A stretch of 64,000 nucleotides of DNA, taken from positions 744,001-808,000 of the forward strand of contig NC_057322.1 in the NCBI RefSeq assembly GCF_000687475.1, in the 5' to 3' direction. The first letter of the stretch is position 1, and each line of letters begins with the position of its first letter. This DNA comes from Ustilaginoidea virens (lineage: Eukaryota; Ascomycota; Sordariomycetes; Hypocreales; Clavicipitaceae). This document shows, piece by piece, positions 1 to 11,511 of the stretch. Below the pieces are notes generated by a model. It ran no database searches. It was not told where the DNA came from and worked only from the letters and a program-made list of their open reading frames with translations. The translations under genes were made by a program, and so were the position numbers.

Positions 1-899
1 GGCGTGACGCCGCGGTCCGTCTCGTGCTTGATAAAGTCGAGGAGGCACGTGCGGCACGCCGAGTGCCAGCAGCCCGTGACGGTCTGGTCGCTCATGGGCT
101 CGTCGAAGCACAGCGGGCACTCGCGGCCGGCCTCGCTGCGGATCGCCTCGAGCGCGTGGGCCCCGTAGGTACAGTTGTCCTTGTCCTTGTCCTTGTCCTT
201 GTCGTCGTCGTCGTCGGCGGCGGCGGCGGCCGTGAAGCGCGCCACCAGGGCCTCCAGGTCCATGTCGTCGGCCAGGCCGGACGCGGCGTCGGCGGCCGCC
301 CCGGCCTCGGCCTCGTCGGCCACAATGTCCCGGTTGCGCACCAGCACCGGGTGGCAGCACGACTGCCGCAGCCGCAGGATCTGGGCGAAGATGGTGGTAA
401 AGGCCTTCATGACGGTGCCGGCCTCGACGTTCCTCGACAGCGTGCGCTTGGCCATGCTGTGGATGTGCTCGTACACGTCGCGCTCGGGCTTGGACAGCTC
501 CACCTCGACAATGTCAATCTGCTTGGGCGGCAGCGTCACGAGCGGCCGCCCGTCGGGCGTCCTCATGTCCTTGGTCCTGCGCATCACGAGCGGCTCCAGC
601 ACCGTCTGCACCACGTCCAGCGCCCGGACGAAGTCGCCCGTCTCGAACGGCACCGTGATAAAGGTCCTCCAGAACGAAAAGTTGTTCCAGGGCTCCACGC
701 CCAGGAAGCGCACCAGGCTGAACAGGTCCTCCAGCTTGTTGACGATGGGCGTGCCCGTCACCACCCATCTGCAGTCCGCCGAGATGCCGTAGCAGGCTCG
801 GGCCGTCTTGGCAGCCCTGTTCTTGATGTGGTGGGCCTCGTCGAGGATGACGCGGAAGAACCTGAGCGAGAAGAGGCCGTTGCGGGACGACTTGTCGCT

Positions 900-931
<32 letters not shown>

Positions 932-2882
932 TCTTGGCTGCCGCCAGCGTCGTAAACTCGGACAGGACGACGCCGTAGCTGGTGATGACGAGGTCCGGCG
1001 CTTGGGAGGCGTTGGAGCTGCTGCAGAGCGCCTGCAGGTTGCCCGTCTTTTCGCCGCCGTAGTAGAGCTCAATCTTCAGGGTGCCCTGCTTCGACGCCCT
1101 TTCCGCCTCGCTTCTCCACTGCGCCAGAAGCGACAGCGGCGCAACGACCAGGGTCGTGCGAGGCGCGGCCGAGACGCCGCCCGCCGCCGGACCGGAACCC
1201 AGTCGCGTCAACGGGTTGACGTTGGAGGCGGATGATGACCCGTGCGGAGCACGCGCCGCCTCGCGGGCCACGCCGGGTCGATGCGAGTGCACGAGGCTGA
1301 GCATCTGGATGGTCTTGCCCAAGCCCATCTCATCTGCCAGGACGCCGCCGAGACAGTGCTGCTCCTGGACGGGCAAGTCGAGCGACAAATCGCCCGAGTA
1401 AGGGTTCATGTAGAACCTGGCCAAGCCCTGGACCTCTGGCAAGGCCTGATCGTCGGCGTCCTTGGTGGGCCATTCGTACTCTTCCCACAGTGGATGCATG
1501 GACGGCTGGCGGCTGGCCCTGTCGTCCTTTTCCTTTGCAATCATCCAGTGGAGCGACTGCTTCTGGTAAGGCCGGAGCGTCATGGCGAAGCTCTCGGCTG
1601 GCTCGGCTTCCGGGGTGTTGAAGTCGAAGCACTGGGCCTTTTTGTACAGGGCATCCAGCTGGTCCTGTTCAAGTTCCTCGCCTTCCTCGGCGTCTGACGA
1701 GGTTGGCGGCGCAGGCTCCGACTCGCTGCCCGCAGCGGCGGCTGGAGCCCGTTTCGTGTCCTTTTGCTTCTGCTCATCCATCTCGGCGGCTTGAAGCAGC
1801 CCCCTTCTTCCGTCCCTGGCCGCCGCGCTGGCCCTCGTTGGCTCGAGATTGATTTCCTGAAACAGCCTGACCAGGGCCACCTGACGAAGCCTGAGCTCCT
1901 TTTCCTCTTGCGTCTCGGTCTGGTCCAAGAGACTGCTGGAGCGATCCTCGGCCAGGTCGAGCCGCCGGCTGTCAAAGGCCGACCTCAGCAGAAAACACCG
2001 CAGCTGCAGAAACACGGTGTCGTTGGTTCGCATTCGTTCGGGGGCATAGACGCAGGTTCCCTCGAGATGGCACACGTCTTGATCCATCAAGGTCGAGACC
2101 CAGCTGGCCGTTTCTTTGGCCAGCCGGCCAACCTCCATCCCGGACGAGTTGGTGAAGCGAACAATCACGTCGACCCTCCTCGACGCGGCGGGGCTCGGCC
2201 TCGTGGGGGTGCTGCTGGAAACGCCAAGCTTGGCTTTCAGTTTGGGGGCCGGGGGCTGGATCCTCTGTCTCTCAATCTTGACGACGTCGCCGTGCTTCAG
2301 GAGGTTCGTGCCGCTGCGGGTGGCCCAGCCTTCCACGCCAAAGGCGCCGATGTAGCGCTTCCGCGGCATGGAGCCACGCGTCTTGGTCGAGACGGGCTCG
2401 GCTGGCTGCCTATCCGCCGCGGGCTGGCATGACGGCGGTTTCCCATGGCTCGGATGGCCAGCAGGTTGTTGTTTTTGTTGTCGTTGCTCTGCCTGGTGCT
2501 TTTTGTAGGTGCCGTCGTAGTACATGTTGACAGCGGCCTCGAGGTTGTCGCCACACGTGTCGCGGATGATGCTGAGCACCTCGTGGCACACGTTTTCGCC
2601 AACCAGGCTCTCGAACAAGTTCCTATCAAAGGCCGGGCAAGTCTCGTCACGCGACGGCTCCTCGGCAGGGGGCTCTTTTGGCTTGCCATTTTCCGCGCAC
2701 TTGCCCAGGGTCGCGGAGAGAGCGGGACGACGGTCATTCCGCAGGTTGCCAGCAGGGCTGTCGGGCTGCTCGGACACGCCGGCGACGACGGCTGGTCTGC
2801 CGCTGTCGGCAGAGGCCTCGTCTGCATCTCGAAAGAACCTCCGCTTCTTTGCAGGAGGCCCTGCCGTAGCTCGCGACTCCAT
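1..2882 (-). CDS. RAD5: DNA repair protein Rad5 (SNF2/RING helicase-E3 ligase), C-terminus cut by window edge
   Basis: This is the nuclear SNF2-family ATPase and RING ubiquitin ligase of post-replication repair, which with Ubc13-Mms2 extends K63 chains on PCNA for template switching. One open frame runs from the ATG at 2882 to base 1, giving 960 visible codons. A HIRAN-type region starts near residue 172 (MPRKRYIGAFG, GTNLLKHGDVVKIERQ). Helicase motif I (DEMGLGKT) is near residue 516 and the DEAH box is at residues 681-684. The RING begins at about residue 919, with CPLC followed by CWHSACRTC, and the window ends inside it, so the C-terminal helicase lobe is missing. A run of about ten glycines near residues 651-661 comes from a CCG repeat at 899-930 and is probably a loop insertion. 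The gene is divergent from the NDUFAF6-like gene. Rad16 or other SNF2-RING proteins are less likely because of the HIRAN-like N-terminus. Confidence 0.93.
899..930. repeat. (CCG)n microsatellite inside RAD5
   Basis: About ten CCG units read as polyglycine on the minus strand, between helicase motif I and the DEAH box of Rad5. The reading frame is kept. Confidence 0.9.
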
Positions 2883-3317
2883 GATGAGCAAGAGCGCGCC
2901 AACTTGCAGCCGACAAAAAAAAAAAAAAAACGTTGGTGAAAGGTCGGGTTCGACGGACGACGCGACCAATGTGCGCGTCGTGCGATTTTTCAACACACGG
3001 AGTCACGTGCTCCACGGGCCACTTGCCGGCTTGGTCGTGCAGGGCAGGGCGCGCGCGTCATTGGCCCAAGCCTCTGCTTCCGACGGAGCAAGTGGGCCTG
3101 GCCCCCGGGCTTCTCATCCACAAAACCAACCGCGTTGAAGCAAAGCAAGCCTGCAGCCTGCAGCCTGCCAAATGTCGTCAGCGGTCACCATGTTGCCGCG
3201 CAGTTCCAACAGGCCCATCCATTAGCCCTTGACGGACGCGTCAACATGCTCTAGTCATCCGCCGCCCCCAGCCTAGTCTCGTCGAACCTCGGGGAACCTT
3301 CGGCTGTCCTCTTCGTC
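2883..3317. promoter_or_regulatory. Divergent intergenic region RAD5 / NDUFAF6-like
   Basis: These 435 bases separate two start codons that point away from each other, so they must hold both promoters and both 5' UTRs. A 16-17 nt A-run lies at 2913-2929, just upstream of the RAD5 start. A CACGTG E-box lies near 3004. No other gene is visible. Confidence 0.6.
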
Positions 3318-4495
3318 ATGCGTCGCCCCCGTGTGTCAGGCCATTCCCTGCAACGGCTTGCCAAAGCCACCGCAAGCCGTCGCCTCCATGGAACCAGTGC
3401 CGACGTGGAATCCGCAAGACGGTATTGTTTCAAGCAGCTGCAGTACGATCCCATCTTCACCCACCCCCTTCCACCCAAGAACCAAGTTTGAGCTGTCCCG
3501 TGCTTAGAAACGCCCGCCCTTTTGCCAGGACTAGCGACTACGACGCCCATCTGATCCGGCGGTTCGTGCCCCCTCCGGCTCAAGATACCTACGCTGCCCT
3601 CCGGGCGCTCAACCTCGAGCTGGCGCGACTACCCGAAGCGGTGTCCAACCCGGCCACCGGAGCCCTCCGAGTCAGGTTTTGGCACGAGTCCCTCGACAAG
3701 ACCTTTGCCGGACTGCCGCCCCGCGAGCCCATCTGCATCCTGCTGCACCACGCCCTCCGGGGACTGGAAGCTCGAGCCGGGCCCGCGACCAGAAAATCAA
3801 TCAAGTTCTGGGTATCCAGGCTTGTCAGGACGAGGGAAAAGCAGCTGGATGGCAGGCCTTACCCCAGCCTGATGGCTTTGGAGGACTGCGCCGAGAACAC
3901 GTACTCGTCCATCATGTACGCGACGCTGGCATCTGTGCCCCTGCGATCCGTGCACGTGGACCACCTGGCCAGCCATATCGGCAAGGCTTGCGGCATCATT
4001 GCCGTCCTGAGGGGGGTTCCGATCCTCGCCGCGCCCAGCCGGCCTGTAAAGACGCCGACCGGCAGCGACGCACCAAGCACCCGCCAACCCTCCCTCTTGC
4101 TGCCCCTCGATGTGATGGCTGAGGAAGGGGTCAAGGAGGAAGATGTCTTTCGACAGGGACCCAGCGCTGCAGGGCTGCAAGACGCCGTCTTCAAGGTGGC
4201 AACTCGTGCCAACGATCATCTCATCACCGCCCGGGACATGCTGAAGCGGTTAAAGGCGGGCGAGGACCCAGGCCACGACTTTGAGCACGAGGGCGAGGTC
4301 GAGCACTCCTACCAGGGCGAAAGTGACACGCCCGAGGAAGTCCGGCGGGGCTTCGGGGTGTTTCTGGAAGCTGTACCGGCTGCTCACTACCTGGACTGTC
4401 TGGAAAAGGCCAATTTTGATCCGTTTGCTGTGCAGACCGGGGGGTGGAAGTTGCCGTGGAGAATATGGCAGGCGCTTTCCAAGACGAGTCTATGA
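3318..4495 (+). CDS. Mitochondrial complex I assembly factor, NDUFAF6-like (squalene/phytoene synthase family)
   Basis: Two exons, 3318-3442 and 3529-4495, encode 363 residues. The family is the squalene/phytoene synthase-fold protein NDUFAF6, a mitochondrial matrix factor needed for complex I assembly and not known to be a prenyl synthase. The N-terminus (MRRPRVSGHSLQRLAKATAS) is basic and acid-free, as expected of a mitochondrial presequence. The 86-nt intron starts GTACGA and ends CCAG, and splits a Gln codon so that CFKQLQ joins TSDYDAHLIRRF. Family-typical stretches follow: DTYAALRALNLELARLPE, ESLDKTFAGLPPREPICILL and EDCAENTYSSIMYATLASV. The start at 3318 was chosen because exon 1 is exactly in phase and supplies the presequence; the ATG at 3425 would begin within the exon 1/intron region and lose it. 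Confidence 0.85.
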
Positions 4496-4772
4496 TGGGG
4501 CGTTCAACATGTACATCTACCTTATATAAAAACAATATCCAGTGTAACTTTAGACTGACAAGAGCTGCCGCCGGTCGAGTTTCTAAATCATGTCCTCACC
4601 AGTCCCATTCGCCATCACGACAAGCGCCTGGAGGGGGTGCGTGGTGCGGTACGTACCCGTCTCCCTCTAGCAAACCTCGCGGGGAATCCTCGGTCCAAGC
4701 GATCCCCTTCAAATTTCGAAGTGCCAGTTACATCGTCCTCCCGTCTTATCCAAGCCAAATGTCGACATCAAG

Positions 4773-4963
4773 ATGCTCTACGAGTTAATAGCCATTGTAG
4801 GCCCGTCCCCCCTACCAAGCCGACAAGAATTCATAACTGACAAAAATTCCCAGGTCCGACCACACAACCTCGGCGAAGTAAAAGAGTATGTCAGCACCAA
4901 CCCCCCCCCTTCCCCCGCCCCCGTTCTTTCCTTCTCCAGCGGAGCTGGAGAATCCTGGGAAAG

Positions 4964-4995
<32 letters not shown>

Positions 4996-5327
4996 GATCA
5001 AGAAAACAAAGCTAAGACGGCGCCAGAATCGCGCAAACCGTGGGGTCGCTCGTTCTTCGAAATGGCGGCGTGATCCGCGGCCTCGCCAACTGGGGCGTCT
5101 TTTCCTTGCCCAAGCCCGTCTCGATACACCAGATGAAGCACACCCACGGCCACTACTTCGTCATGCGGTACGACTCGTCGACAAAGGTCCACCAGGACGT
5201 GCGGACCATGCTGCGCCTGGAGCCTCGGATGATTCGCTCGGCTCACGTTAAGCTGGGCGACGGCAAGCTGAATACTCTGTCGAGGTTTGGACCGCCCAAG
5301 TGGAGGACGCAGGGGAGCGAGGCTTGA
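4773..5327 (+). CDS. MRP17: Mitochondrial small-subunit ribosomal protein bS6m (Mrp17)
   Basis: Three exons, 4773-4796, 4854-4885 and 5027-5327, give 118 residues. The protein is bacterial-S6-like and sits in the mitochondrial 37S subunit. It begins MLYELIAI, continues VRPHNLGEVKEIAQTVGSLV across two splice sites and contains the family signature RNGGVIRGLANWGVFSLP and QMKHTHGHYFVMRYD. Intron 1 (57 nt) runs GTAGGC to CAG. Intron 2 (141 nt) runs GTATGTC to CCAG, has a GCTAAGAC branch-like site, and carries an A-run of about 30 nt. The short first exon of eight codons is easy to miss. There is no obvious cleavable presequence, as is usual for this protein. The gene lies 278 bp downstream of the NDUFAF6-like stop on the same strand. 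Confidence 0.9.
4964..4993. repeat. Poly(A) tract inside MRP17 intron 2
   Basis: An almost pure A-run of about 30 nt lies between the GTATGTC donor and the acceptor of MRP17 intron 2. Confidence 0.9.
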
Positions 5328-5938
5328 TTTCGGGGAAGGGGGAAAAGGGGAGAGGATGGCGGAGACTGCGGTTTGTACGATACGGAACCATCAAAGTGGG
5401 CGGATCCGATTTCTCCATCACAAGGCGGAGAGGAGAGGTGGGTGGGTGTGTGTGTGTGGGTGTGTCATCACGAGAAAGGGGAAGCATGCAAAGGGGGCAT
5501 TGTGCGTGGCTTGGCTGGTCGCCAGCATTAAACTCGAGTTGCAATTTGGCGGAGGGGGCGTGATGTAGTATACCAGGTTTCTATACACAAGTATGTCGCT
5601 TTGAGCCATTCTGCGCTGCTCCTTTTTGGCACAGTTACCAAACGACACATCTGCACATGTGATGGAGAAGCGGTCGTGCAGACTGTGGATTTATTGATTT
5701 GTTGGGTGAGCTCTACCAGCAAGTCTGTTGCCGCAACGATTTGTTACGCTAGACAGCAGCTTTGCTTTTCTAGCTCGCTTGTTTTGGTGGTGGACGGCAC
5801 CCGTCCTTGTTTCGCAAGAGGAGCTCAGAAACCGGTGTCATGCTCTCGTTCCACCATGTAGGTCATGATGGTGCTCCAGCTTTCTTGATTCCACGGCCAC
5901 CAGCTCACAAAATCCGTTTGGTCCTCGGTTGGCTTGTT
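5328..5938. other. Convergent 3' intergenic region, MRP17 / DCN1
   Basis: These 611 bases lie between the MRP17 stop and the DCN1 stop, so they hold two 3' UTRs. A GT-rich stretch (GTGGGTGTGTGTG type) lies at 5438-5466. No further gene is visible. Confidence 0.6.
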
Positions 5939-8163
5939 CTACTGTTCCTCATCCACGTCCATCGATTCCGGTTTGCCGATACCCTTGACACGACACCACG
6001 CGACAAAGTCGTCGATTACGCTGGGCCATGCCCCGTCTTCGTTCCAAAACGACAGGCTTTCGTCCGCCAGGGACTTTGAGGCGAATTCCAGGGTCATGTT
6101 CCACATATCTTTATTGACTGAACGAGTCCACGTCTCATTGAGAAACGTCGTCCACAAGTCCAGCCAGTCATGCCTTTTGCTCTTCCACACCATTCCCGGT
6201 GGCGAGAATAGCACGCTCCAATAGACCAAGGCGTTTTCCAGGCTGAGAGCCTTTTGGTCACCCTCGCGCCCTGCTACAAAGGTGTAGCGGTAGACCTTTT
6301 TAAAGAGTGCCGGTTGTGTCGGCAAAGCAGTTGAAAGTTTGCGGATATGGGCCGCGTGTTCTTCATTCGTAGTCCCTGCACTGTCCGCGCAAGTTAATTT
6401 CTGGAGGCCTATGGATCGGACCGGGTGTCTTGCCGGCCGAGGTTTGACTCTTACCCTGCTTGTTTCCATCCCTCAACAAATCCGCTACGAGTAATCTCGC
6501 CGACGTTGGGGGCCTGAACGATTTCCAAAGCGATGAAAAGCTCCGCGTTCTCCAGGTTTACCCCGAGTTTGCTGTCGAGATAGCTCATTGTGGAATCGAC
6601 TTCTAGTTTGTCCTTTTCATCGTTTTGACCATCTGTACATGGTGTCAGGGCCACATCCATCCCACAGTATATAAAGACGAACCTACCTCGTAATGAGTTG
6701 AACAAAGCATCTAATTTGCTTTCGATTGGCGACGGGCCCATGTTATCATATCCTGCATCGTAGTAACTAAATCGAGTCGAGGTCAGTGATTTATCAACCC
6801 TAATTTCTCTTTACTTCGAGTCGTGGTATGGTCTGGCAGGGGGGCACCACTTGGCTGATGATACATGTCCATTGTTAGCATATCAGAGTAGCTATACCGT
6901 GACTTGGGCGAGGACCAAAATGGGAGCTTCTCGGTAGATGGGAAACGGTGCTTGACCTGAGTTCTCCACCCCATTTTTGCGGGTGCAGAACGGTAGAGGC
7001 AATCAAGCAAGATGAACCAGCGAGAGCCAGGTGGCAGGTACTACCGCCAGTACTAGATAACTTGGGGCGACCGGGGGGAAATCTGGAGGGAAAGCCGGCT
7101 GGGCCGCGGTGAAAGGGACGAACCAGCTCCGCTCCAGGTTCGTGAACTGCGGGATACCATGTACGATGGATGGGCGGCAAGTAGCAACAGCAGCTGCAAC
7201 AGGCAACAGGCAACAGCACAATCGATAAAGGGCTTTGCCGAGGTGCAGTGCGGGCCTTTGGGGTGAGGGAAGAGCGCGGGCATGGTGGCACAGGCAAGAG
7301 CTCAGAGTTGTATCGTCTGCGCTGGTTTGGACATGTTGTTTCAGGGCCATCGGCGTCACTCGGCCGTACTATCTTGTTCGTTCGTGTCGGCAGTTGACGG
7401 GCTGATGGGAATTTAGTGGACAGCCGGGACAACCAGGACAACCGCCGCGCCCCCTCCCCCCCCAGCAATCGCCTGTTCAGAGGATGGCAAGTTCAAGTAC
7501 CGAAGCACATCCCCTTCTGGGAGTTTCTTCCAGCAAGGTCGGGAGAAGCCGAGGGGGGGGGGAGGACAATTGACGTAGAATAAAAAGTGCGGGGTTGGCG
7601 GATGCAACCATGTTTGGAACGAGCCATGACGGAGGTTGATTGAGGCGACATTTATTTCAATGCGAGGAGCGGGAGCAAAGGTCCGGGATGTGTGACCGCT
7701 TCATAGGACATCAAGGAGAAGGGGATAGACGGACAGGCAAACTTACGCATCAACCGCCTCGTCAAGACTGTAGCCAGCTGATTTCAGAAACTGTGCCGCA
7801 TGAGAAAACATTAGCTCTGTGATTTGATGACTGGCCTTGAAAACCAATAATCCACCCTTCCTTTCCACGGTTCCAGTGACGAGTCGCCGGGATTTGTTGC
7901 AGGTAGCAACGAGGCGAATCCCAGCGACCCAAGTCGTCACACTCGGCACAGGCACAGCACAAGCACAGCCTTTCAAAACAACAACAAACACACGCAAATT
8001 CGGGCCGGCGGCTTGAGGGGCAACACCAACGAAACGAGCCCATGTCTGCCAATCGGTGACATGAAGACTTTCTTACCTTGAGAGACTGCCGCTCTGATGC
8101 GCCGGTGAGGGCTGCAAATCGGGCAGCCAGGACCTTTTGCTGCGTCGACGACGGAGGCGGCAT
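5939..8163 (-). CDS. DCN1: Dcn1, cullin neddylation co-E3 ligase
   Basis: Dcn1 promotes transfer of NEDD8/Rub1 from Ubc12 to cullins, activating SCF-type ligases. Five exons on the minus strand, 8163-8077, 7790-7747, 6766-6687, 6632-6455 and 6380-5939, encode 276 residues. The first two exons give a UBA domain (VLAARFAALTGASERQSLK then FLKSAGYSLDEAVDAYYD). The rest gives the potentiating-neddylation (PONY/DCUN1) domain: NDEKDKLEVDSTMSYL, ALEIVQAPNVGEITRSGFVEGW, PALFKKVYRYTFVAG, ALSLENALVYWSVLFSPPG and WPSVIDDFVAWCRVKGIGKP. Introns are 286, 980, 54 and 74 nt; the 980-nt one is very long for an ascomycete. Acceptors were placed by phase: GATTTAG before TTACTAC, GTACAG before ATGGTC, and GGACAG before TGCAGGG. 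The last two exon joins are firm; the exact small-exon ends are slightly less so. Confidence 0.88.
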
Positions 8164-8959
8164 CTCGCTAACGTCTTCTCCTCAGGGGCCCGGGGGGCGG
8201 GGGGGGCAGCTGTCGCAGGGTGAAAGAGTTTTGCGAGGGGTGGTGGTGGTCCAGACGCTCGAAGTTGTTGTGCGGGCTGGCAGAAGATGCATTCGAGCTG
8301 GTAGCCTCGCGTGATGATGTGATGACGGTAAATCATGTTCATGTCTCTATTAGGGAAAAGTTCAGGTGCCTTTGTTCCCATCATGGGATGGGCTTTGATC
8401 TTGAACTAGTCCCACTTTGAACAAGAGTGGGGCGCAGCTCCGTCTCGCTGGGCTCACTTGTGCTGGGCTCACTTGGGCTGGGCCTGGGGAAAGCCGAGTC
8501 TCGTCTCCAGGGCAGGCTCGCTCGACCCCGGTTACGGAGTACCCCGTGTCCGGCATCCGGTACGGAGCGTTTGGGTACTTGTTGCGCATTTGCGCTACAG
8601 AAGGCTACATGACGGGTACCTAGGGCATGCAGTACGGAGTACCTGCACAGAACCTGAACGTGCATCCATCCACCAACGACATGCTGGTGCGAGACGACGC
8701 GGTCTGGTCTGGCCGCCGCTAGACGCGTCCGTCCCACTGGAGAAATTTATTGCAAATACCGAAAACATCTCCAACCTCACCTCACCGGTGCTTGCTGCTG
8801 CTGATCTGCTGCTGCTGCTGCTGACCTGCTTGCTGCTGCTGACCTGCTGCTGCTGCTGACCTGCTGCGGCTGCTGCTGCTGCTTCTTCTTCTTCTTCTTG
8901 TCCAGCGTCCGACATGTCATCCATGTCATCTATGCGTCTTTGCGTTCGCACAAGGAGAT
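8164..8959. promoter_or_regulatory. Divergent intergenic region DCN1 / DPB11
   Basis: These 796 bases lie between opposed start codons. They contain two exact TACGGAGTA nonamers (8533-8541 and 8633-8641) and a CTG-rich tract directly before the DPB11 start. The leader of DPB11 probably includes the CTG tract. No other gene is seen. Confidence 0.55.
8791..8900. repeat. CTG/CTT-rich imperfect microsatellite upstream of DPB11
   Basis: CTG runs interrupted by GACCTGCT, followed by a CTT run, cover about 110 nt and end about 60 nt before the DPB11 start. Confidence 0.9.
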
Positions 8960-11511
8960 ATGGCATCTTCACCACTTGTAGATGATGACGCGTACTCGAT
9001 AGACCCGTCAAAACCTCTTCGGGACGTCATTGTCTGCTGCACAAGCATTCCTCCAGACCAGCGGGTTCGTATCCGTTCCCCCGCCTCAACATGCCGTGAT
9101 TTCGGCTTCTGCGCCGAGCCACCGCAGACCCTTGCTGACACTTGAATGCCTTTTGCCGTCTTGACGAGCAGACCGAGATTGCCCAAAAGGTCGACGAGCT
9201 TGGCGGTATTCACAAATACGATCTCACCCCAGAGGTCACCCATCTTATCGTCGGCGACTATGAAACGCCCAAATATCGTCATGTCGCGCGGGAGAGACCC
9301 GATATAAGAGCCATGGATGCCGCTTGGATCGAAGCGATCGCGGAGCTATGGAAAAACGACCTGGAACTGGATTTCCTATCCCTGGAAAGGGAGCATCAGC
9401 TCAGGGCTCTCGAGAAGAGCGGGTCAGAAATAGCATCCGCGCACCAGGAACAATCCACAGGTCGCCAGTCCTTGCTGATATGCTTGACGGGGTTCGGAGA
9501 GCAACGAGACGACATCGCCGCCAAGATCGTCGCCCACGGCGGACGCTACACGGGCGATTTGACGAGGAAATGCACCCACCTCATCGCGAGCAAGCCCGAG
9601 GGCAAGAAATTTACCGCTGCCAAGTCCTGGAACATCTACACCGTCACCCTGGATTGGCTCGACAAGAGCATCGAGCGCGGCATGATATTGGACGAGTCCC
9701 GATTCGATCCGTTGCTACCCGTCGAGGAGCAAGGCCTTGGTGCCTGGATCAAGAAGGATCCCAGGCGAGCTTCTTCTCTCGGGAAACGATCCAGGTCTTT
9801 GGCTTCGATTGTGGCGGAGGACAAGGGGGCCAGGAAACTGCGCAAGACTGCGAGCATGAAACTAAACTCGCAGCGAGACCACCTCTGGGGAGATATCCTG
9901 GGCCATCCTGGCTCCGGCGACGACTCGTTTGCTGCGGAGCAGCCATCCATGGAACCGCATCCGCATCCGCATCATGCCCTTGCCGAGGCCAGCAGCACCC
10001 GCCGCCAACCCGAGCCCTTCCGACACTTTGAGGTGACTCAGAAGGAAGGGGTCTTTAGGGGGTGCGTCTTTGCCATTCAGGGCTTTTGCCAGAAGCGCTA
10101 CACGGTGCTCCAAGACACCATAACCACTCTGGGCGGCGCCGTGGCGTCGTCGCTGCAGGAAGTCATCTCGGGCGGCGCCGAGGCCGATGATTTCCACCGC
10201 TTCCTGATAGTGCCGCAGCTGTCGCGGCCTGACTCGCTCCCTGACGCGTCGTCTCGCGACGGCGTCGAGACGGTCACCGAGTTCTACATTGAGAAATGCC
10301 TGCACGGCAAACAGTTCTTCCACCCGAGCGAGCACGTGCTGGGGCAGCCTTTCCCCGTGTTCCCGATCCCCGGCTTCGCAGAGCTCGTGATATGCAGCGC
10401 CGCGTTTACCGGGCTGGAGCTGAGCCAGATTGCTCGCAGCTTGACCCAGCTGGGGGCCAAGTTTGAGGAAGAGTTTCGGCGGTCGACAAGCGTCCTGGTT
10501 TGCAGGTCCCTGAGCGCCATGCGCAAGGACAAGCTGCGCTACGCCCTAGAATGGGGCGTTCCCGTCGTGCCGGCGGACTGGCTGTGGGAATGCATAGCCA
10601 CGGGCTCCCGCGTCCCCCTCGACAAGCACATCTTTGCGGAGCTGCGGAGCCGATATCAAGCGAAGCCATCCGAGGCAGCCGAGGCAGCCGAGGACGACGA
10701 CGACGACGAGAAGCAGAAGAAGCAGAAGAAGCAGAACAAGGGAAAGCAACCCAGCCAAGTCGGGGGATCATCATCCGGCGCGTCAGACACGCGCCCAACG
10801 CCAGCAGCGTCGAAAGCCAAGATTATCGGCGGGTTTGATGCAAGCGACTTTGACGACTTTGCGCCGGGACCGGGAAAGAAGAGCCAGCCGGCAACGCCAG
10901 CAGACTCCTTCCCGGCCAAGAGTCGGCCGCCGACGGCCACGCTCGCCAAGGCAGGCACGGACGATCCGCTGGGAGAAGTGTCCGAGGCCCGCCTCAACAA
11001 GTCCCCGCCGCCTGCGAAGCGCGCAGCAAACGAAGCTGCCGCCGAGAAGCCCGCGCCGTCGCCAGAAGAGGCCGCCTCCGCCTCCGCCTCCGCCTCCGCC
11101 CCCGCCGCAGCGGAAGCAGCGCGCGGGACGGCCGCCTCCGCAGCCGCCAGACAGCAGAGCAGGGCGTCCGAGCGGCAGGCCCTGTCGTCCAAGCTCTCGA
11201 GCCTGATGCACTCGGCGGCCGACTGTCCCGCCCAGGACGCGGCCCGGCCTCGACGTCGCCAGATCCTAGGCCGCGCCATCAGCAACGCCTCCAACGCCAG
11301 CAGCGCCGCGAGCCTCGACGGCGCCAGCGGCGCATCAGGCCCTCGGCAGCTGACGGACAGCTTGAGGGCCGCCGTGGCGGCTGGTCTCGACGACCAGGAC
11401 AGCCTGGACAGCCTGGCGCCGCCGGCGGCCACGCAGCTCGAGTACGCAGACCCCGATGCCCAGCAGGTCAAGGAGGCAATCATGAGCAGGATGATGGGCG
11501 GCGGCGTTTAA
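8960..11511 (+). CDS. DPB11: Dpb11 / Rad4 (Cut5) / TopBP1-like multi-BRCT replication and checkpoint protein
   Basis: Two exons, 8960-9064 and 9172-11511, encode 814 residues. Dpb11/TopBP1 proteins bridge CDK-phosphorylated Sld2/Sld3 at origins and activate Mec1/ATR. Four BRCT-like units are visible. The first (residues about 22-100) spans the splice site, CCTSIPPDQR then TEIAQKVDELGG, and has THLIVG. The second (about 130-210) has LTGFGEQR, KCTHLIASK and VTLDWLDKSI. The third (about 325-415) has FAIQGFCQKRY and LGGAV. The fourth (about 435-520) has CSAAFTGLELSQIARSL and VVPADWLWECI. After residue 540 the chain is Lys/Gln/Ala/Ser-rich and probably disordered, ending with PDAQQVKEAIMSRMMGGG. 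The 107-nt intron starts GTTCGT, a non-canonical donor, and ends GAGCAG with a GCTGAC branch site. The gene is divergent from DCN1. Confidence 0.88.

Noticed and set aside
24..1235. 403-codon plus-strand open frame
   Set aside because: It is antisense to RAD5, low in complexity and resembles no family; it is a by-product of GC-rich codons.
6856..6960. TGATGA and CTGA words that might be C/D snoRNA boxes in the DCN1 intron
   Set aside because: They are on the strand opposite DCN1, have no terminal stem and no clear guide, and such short words occur by chance.
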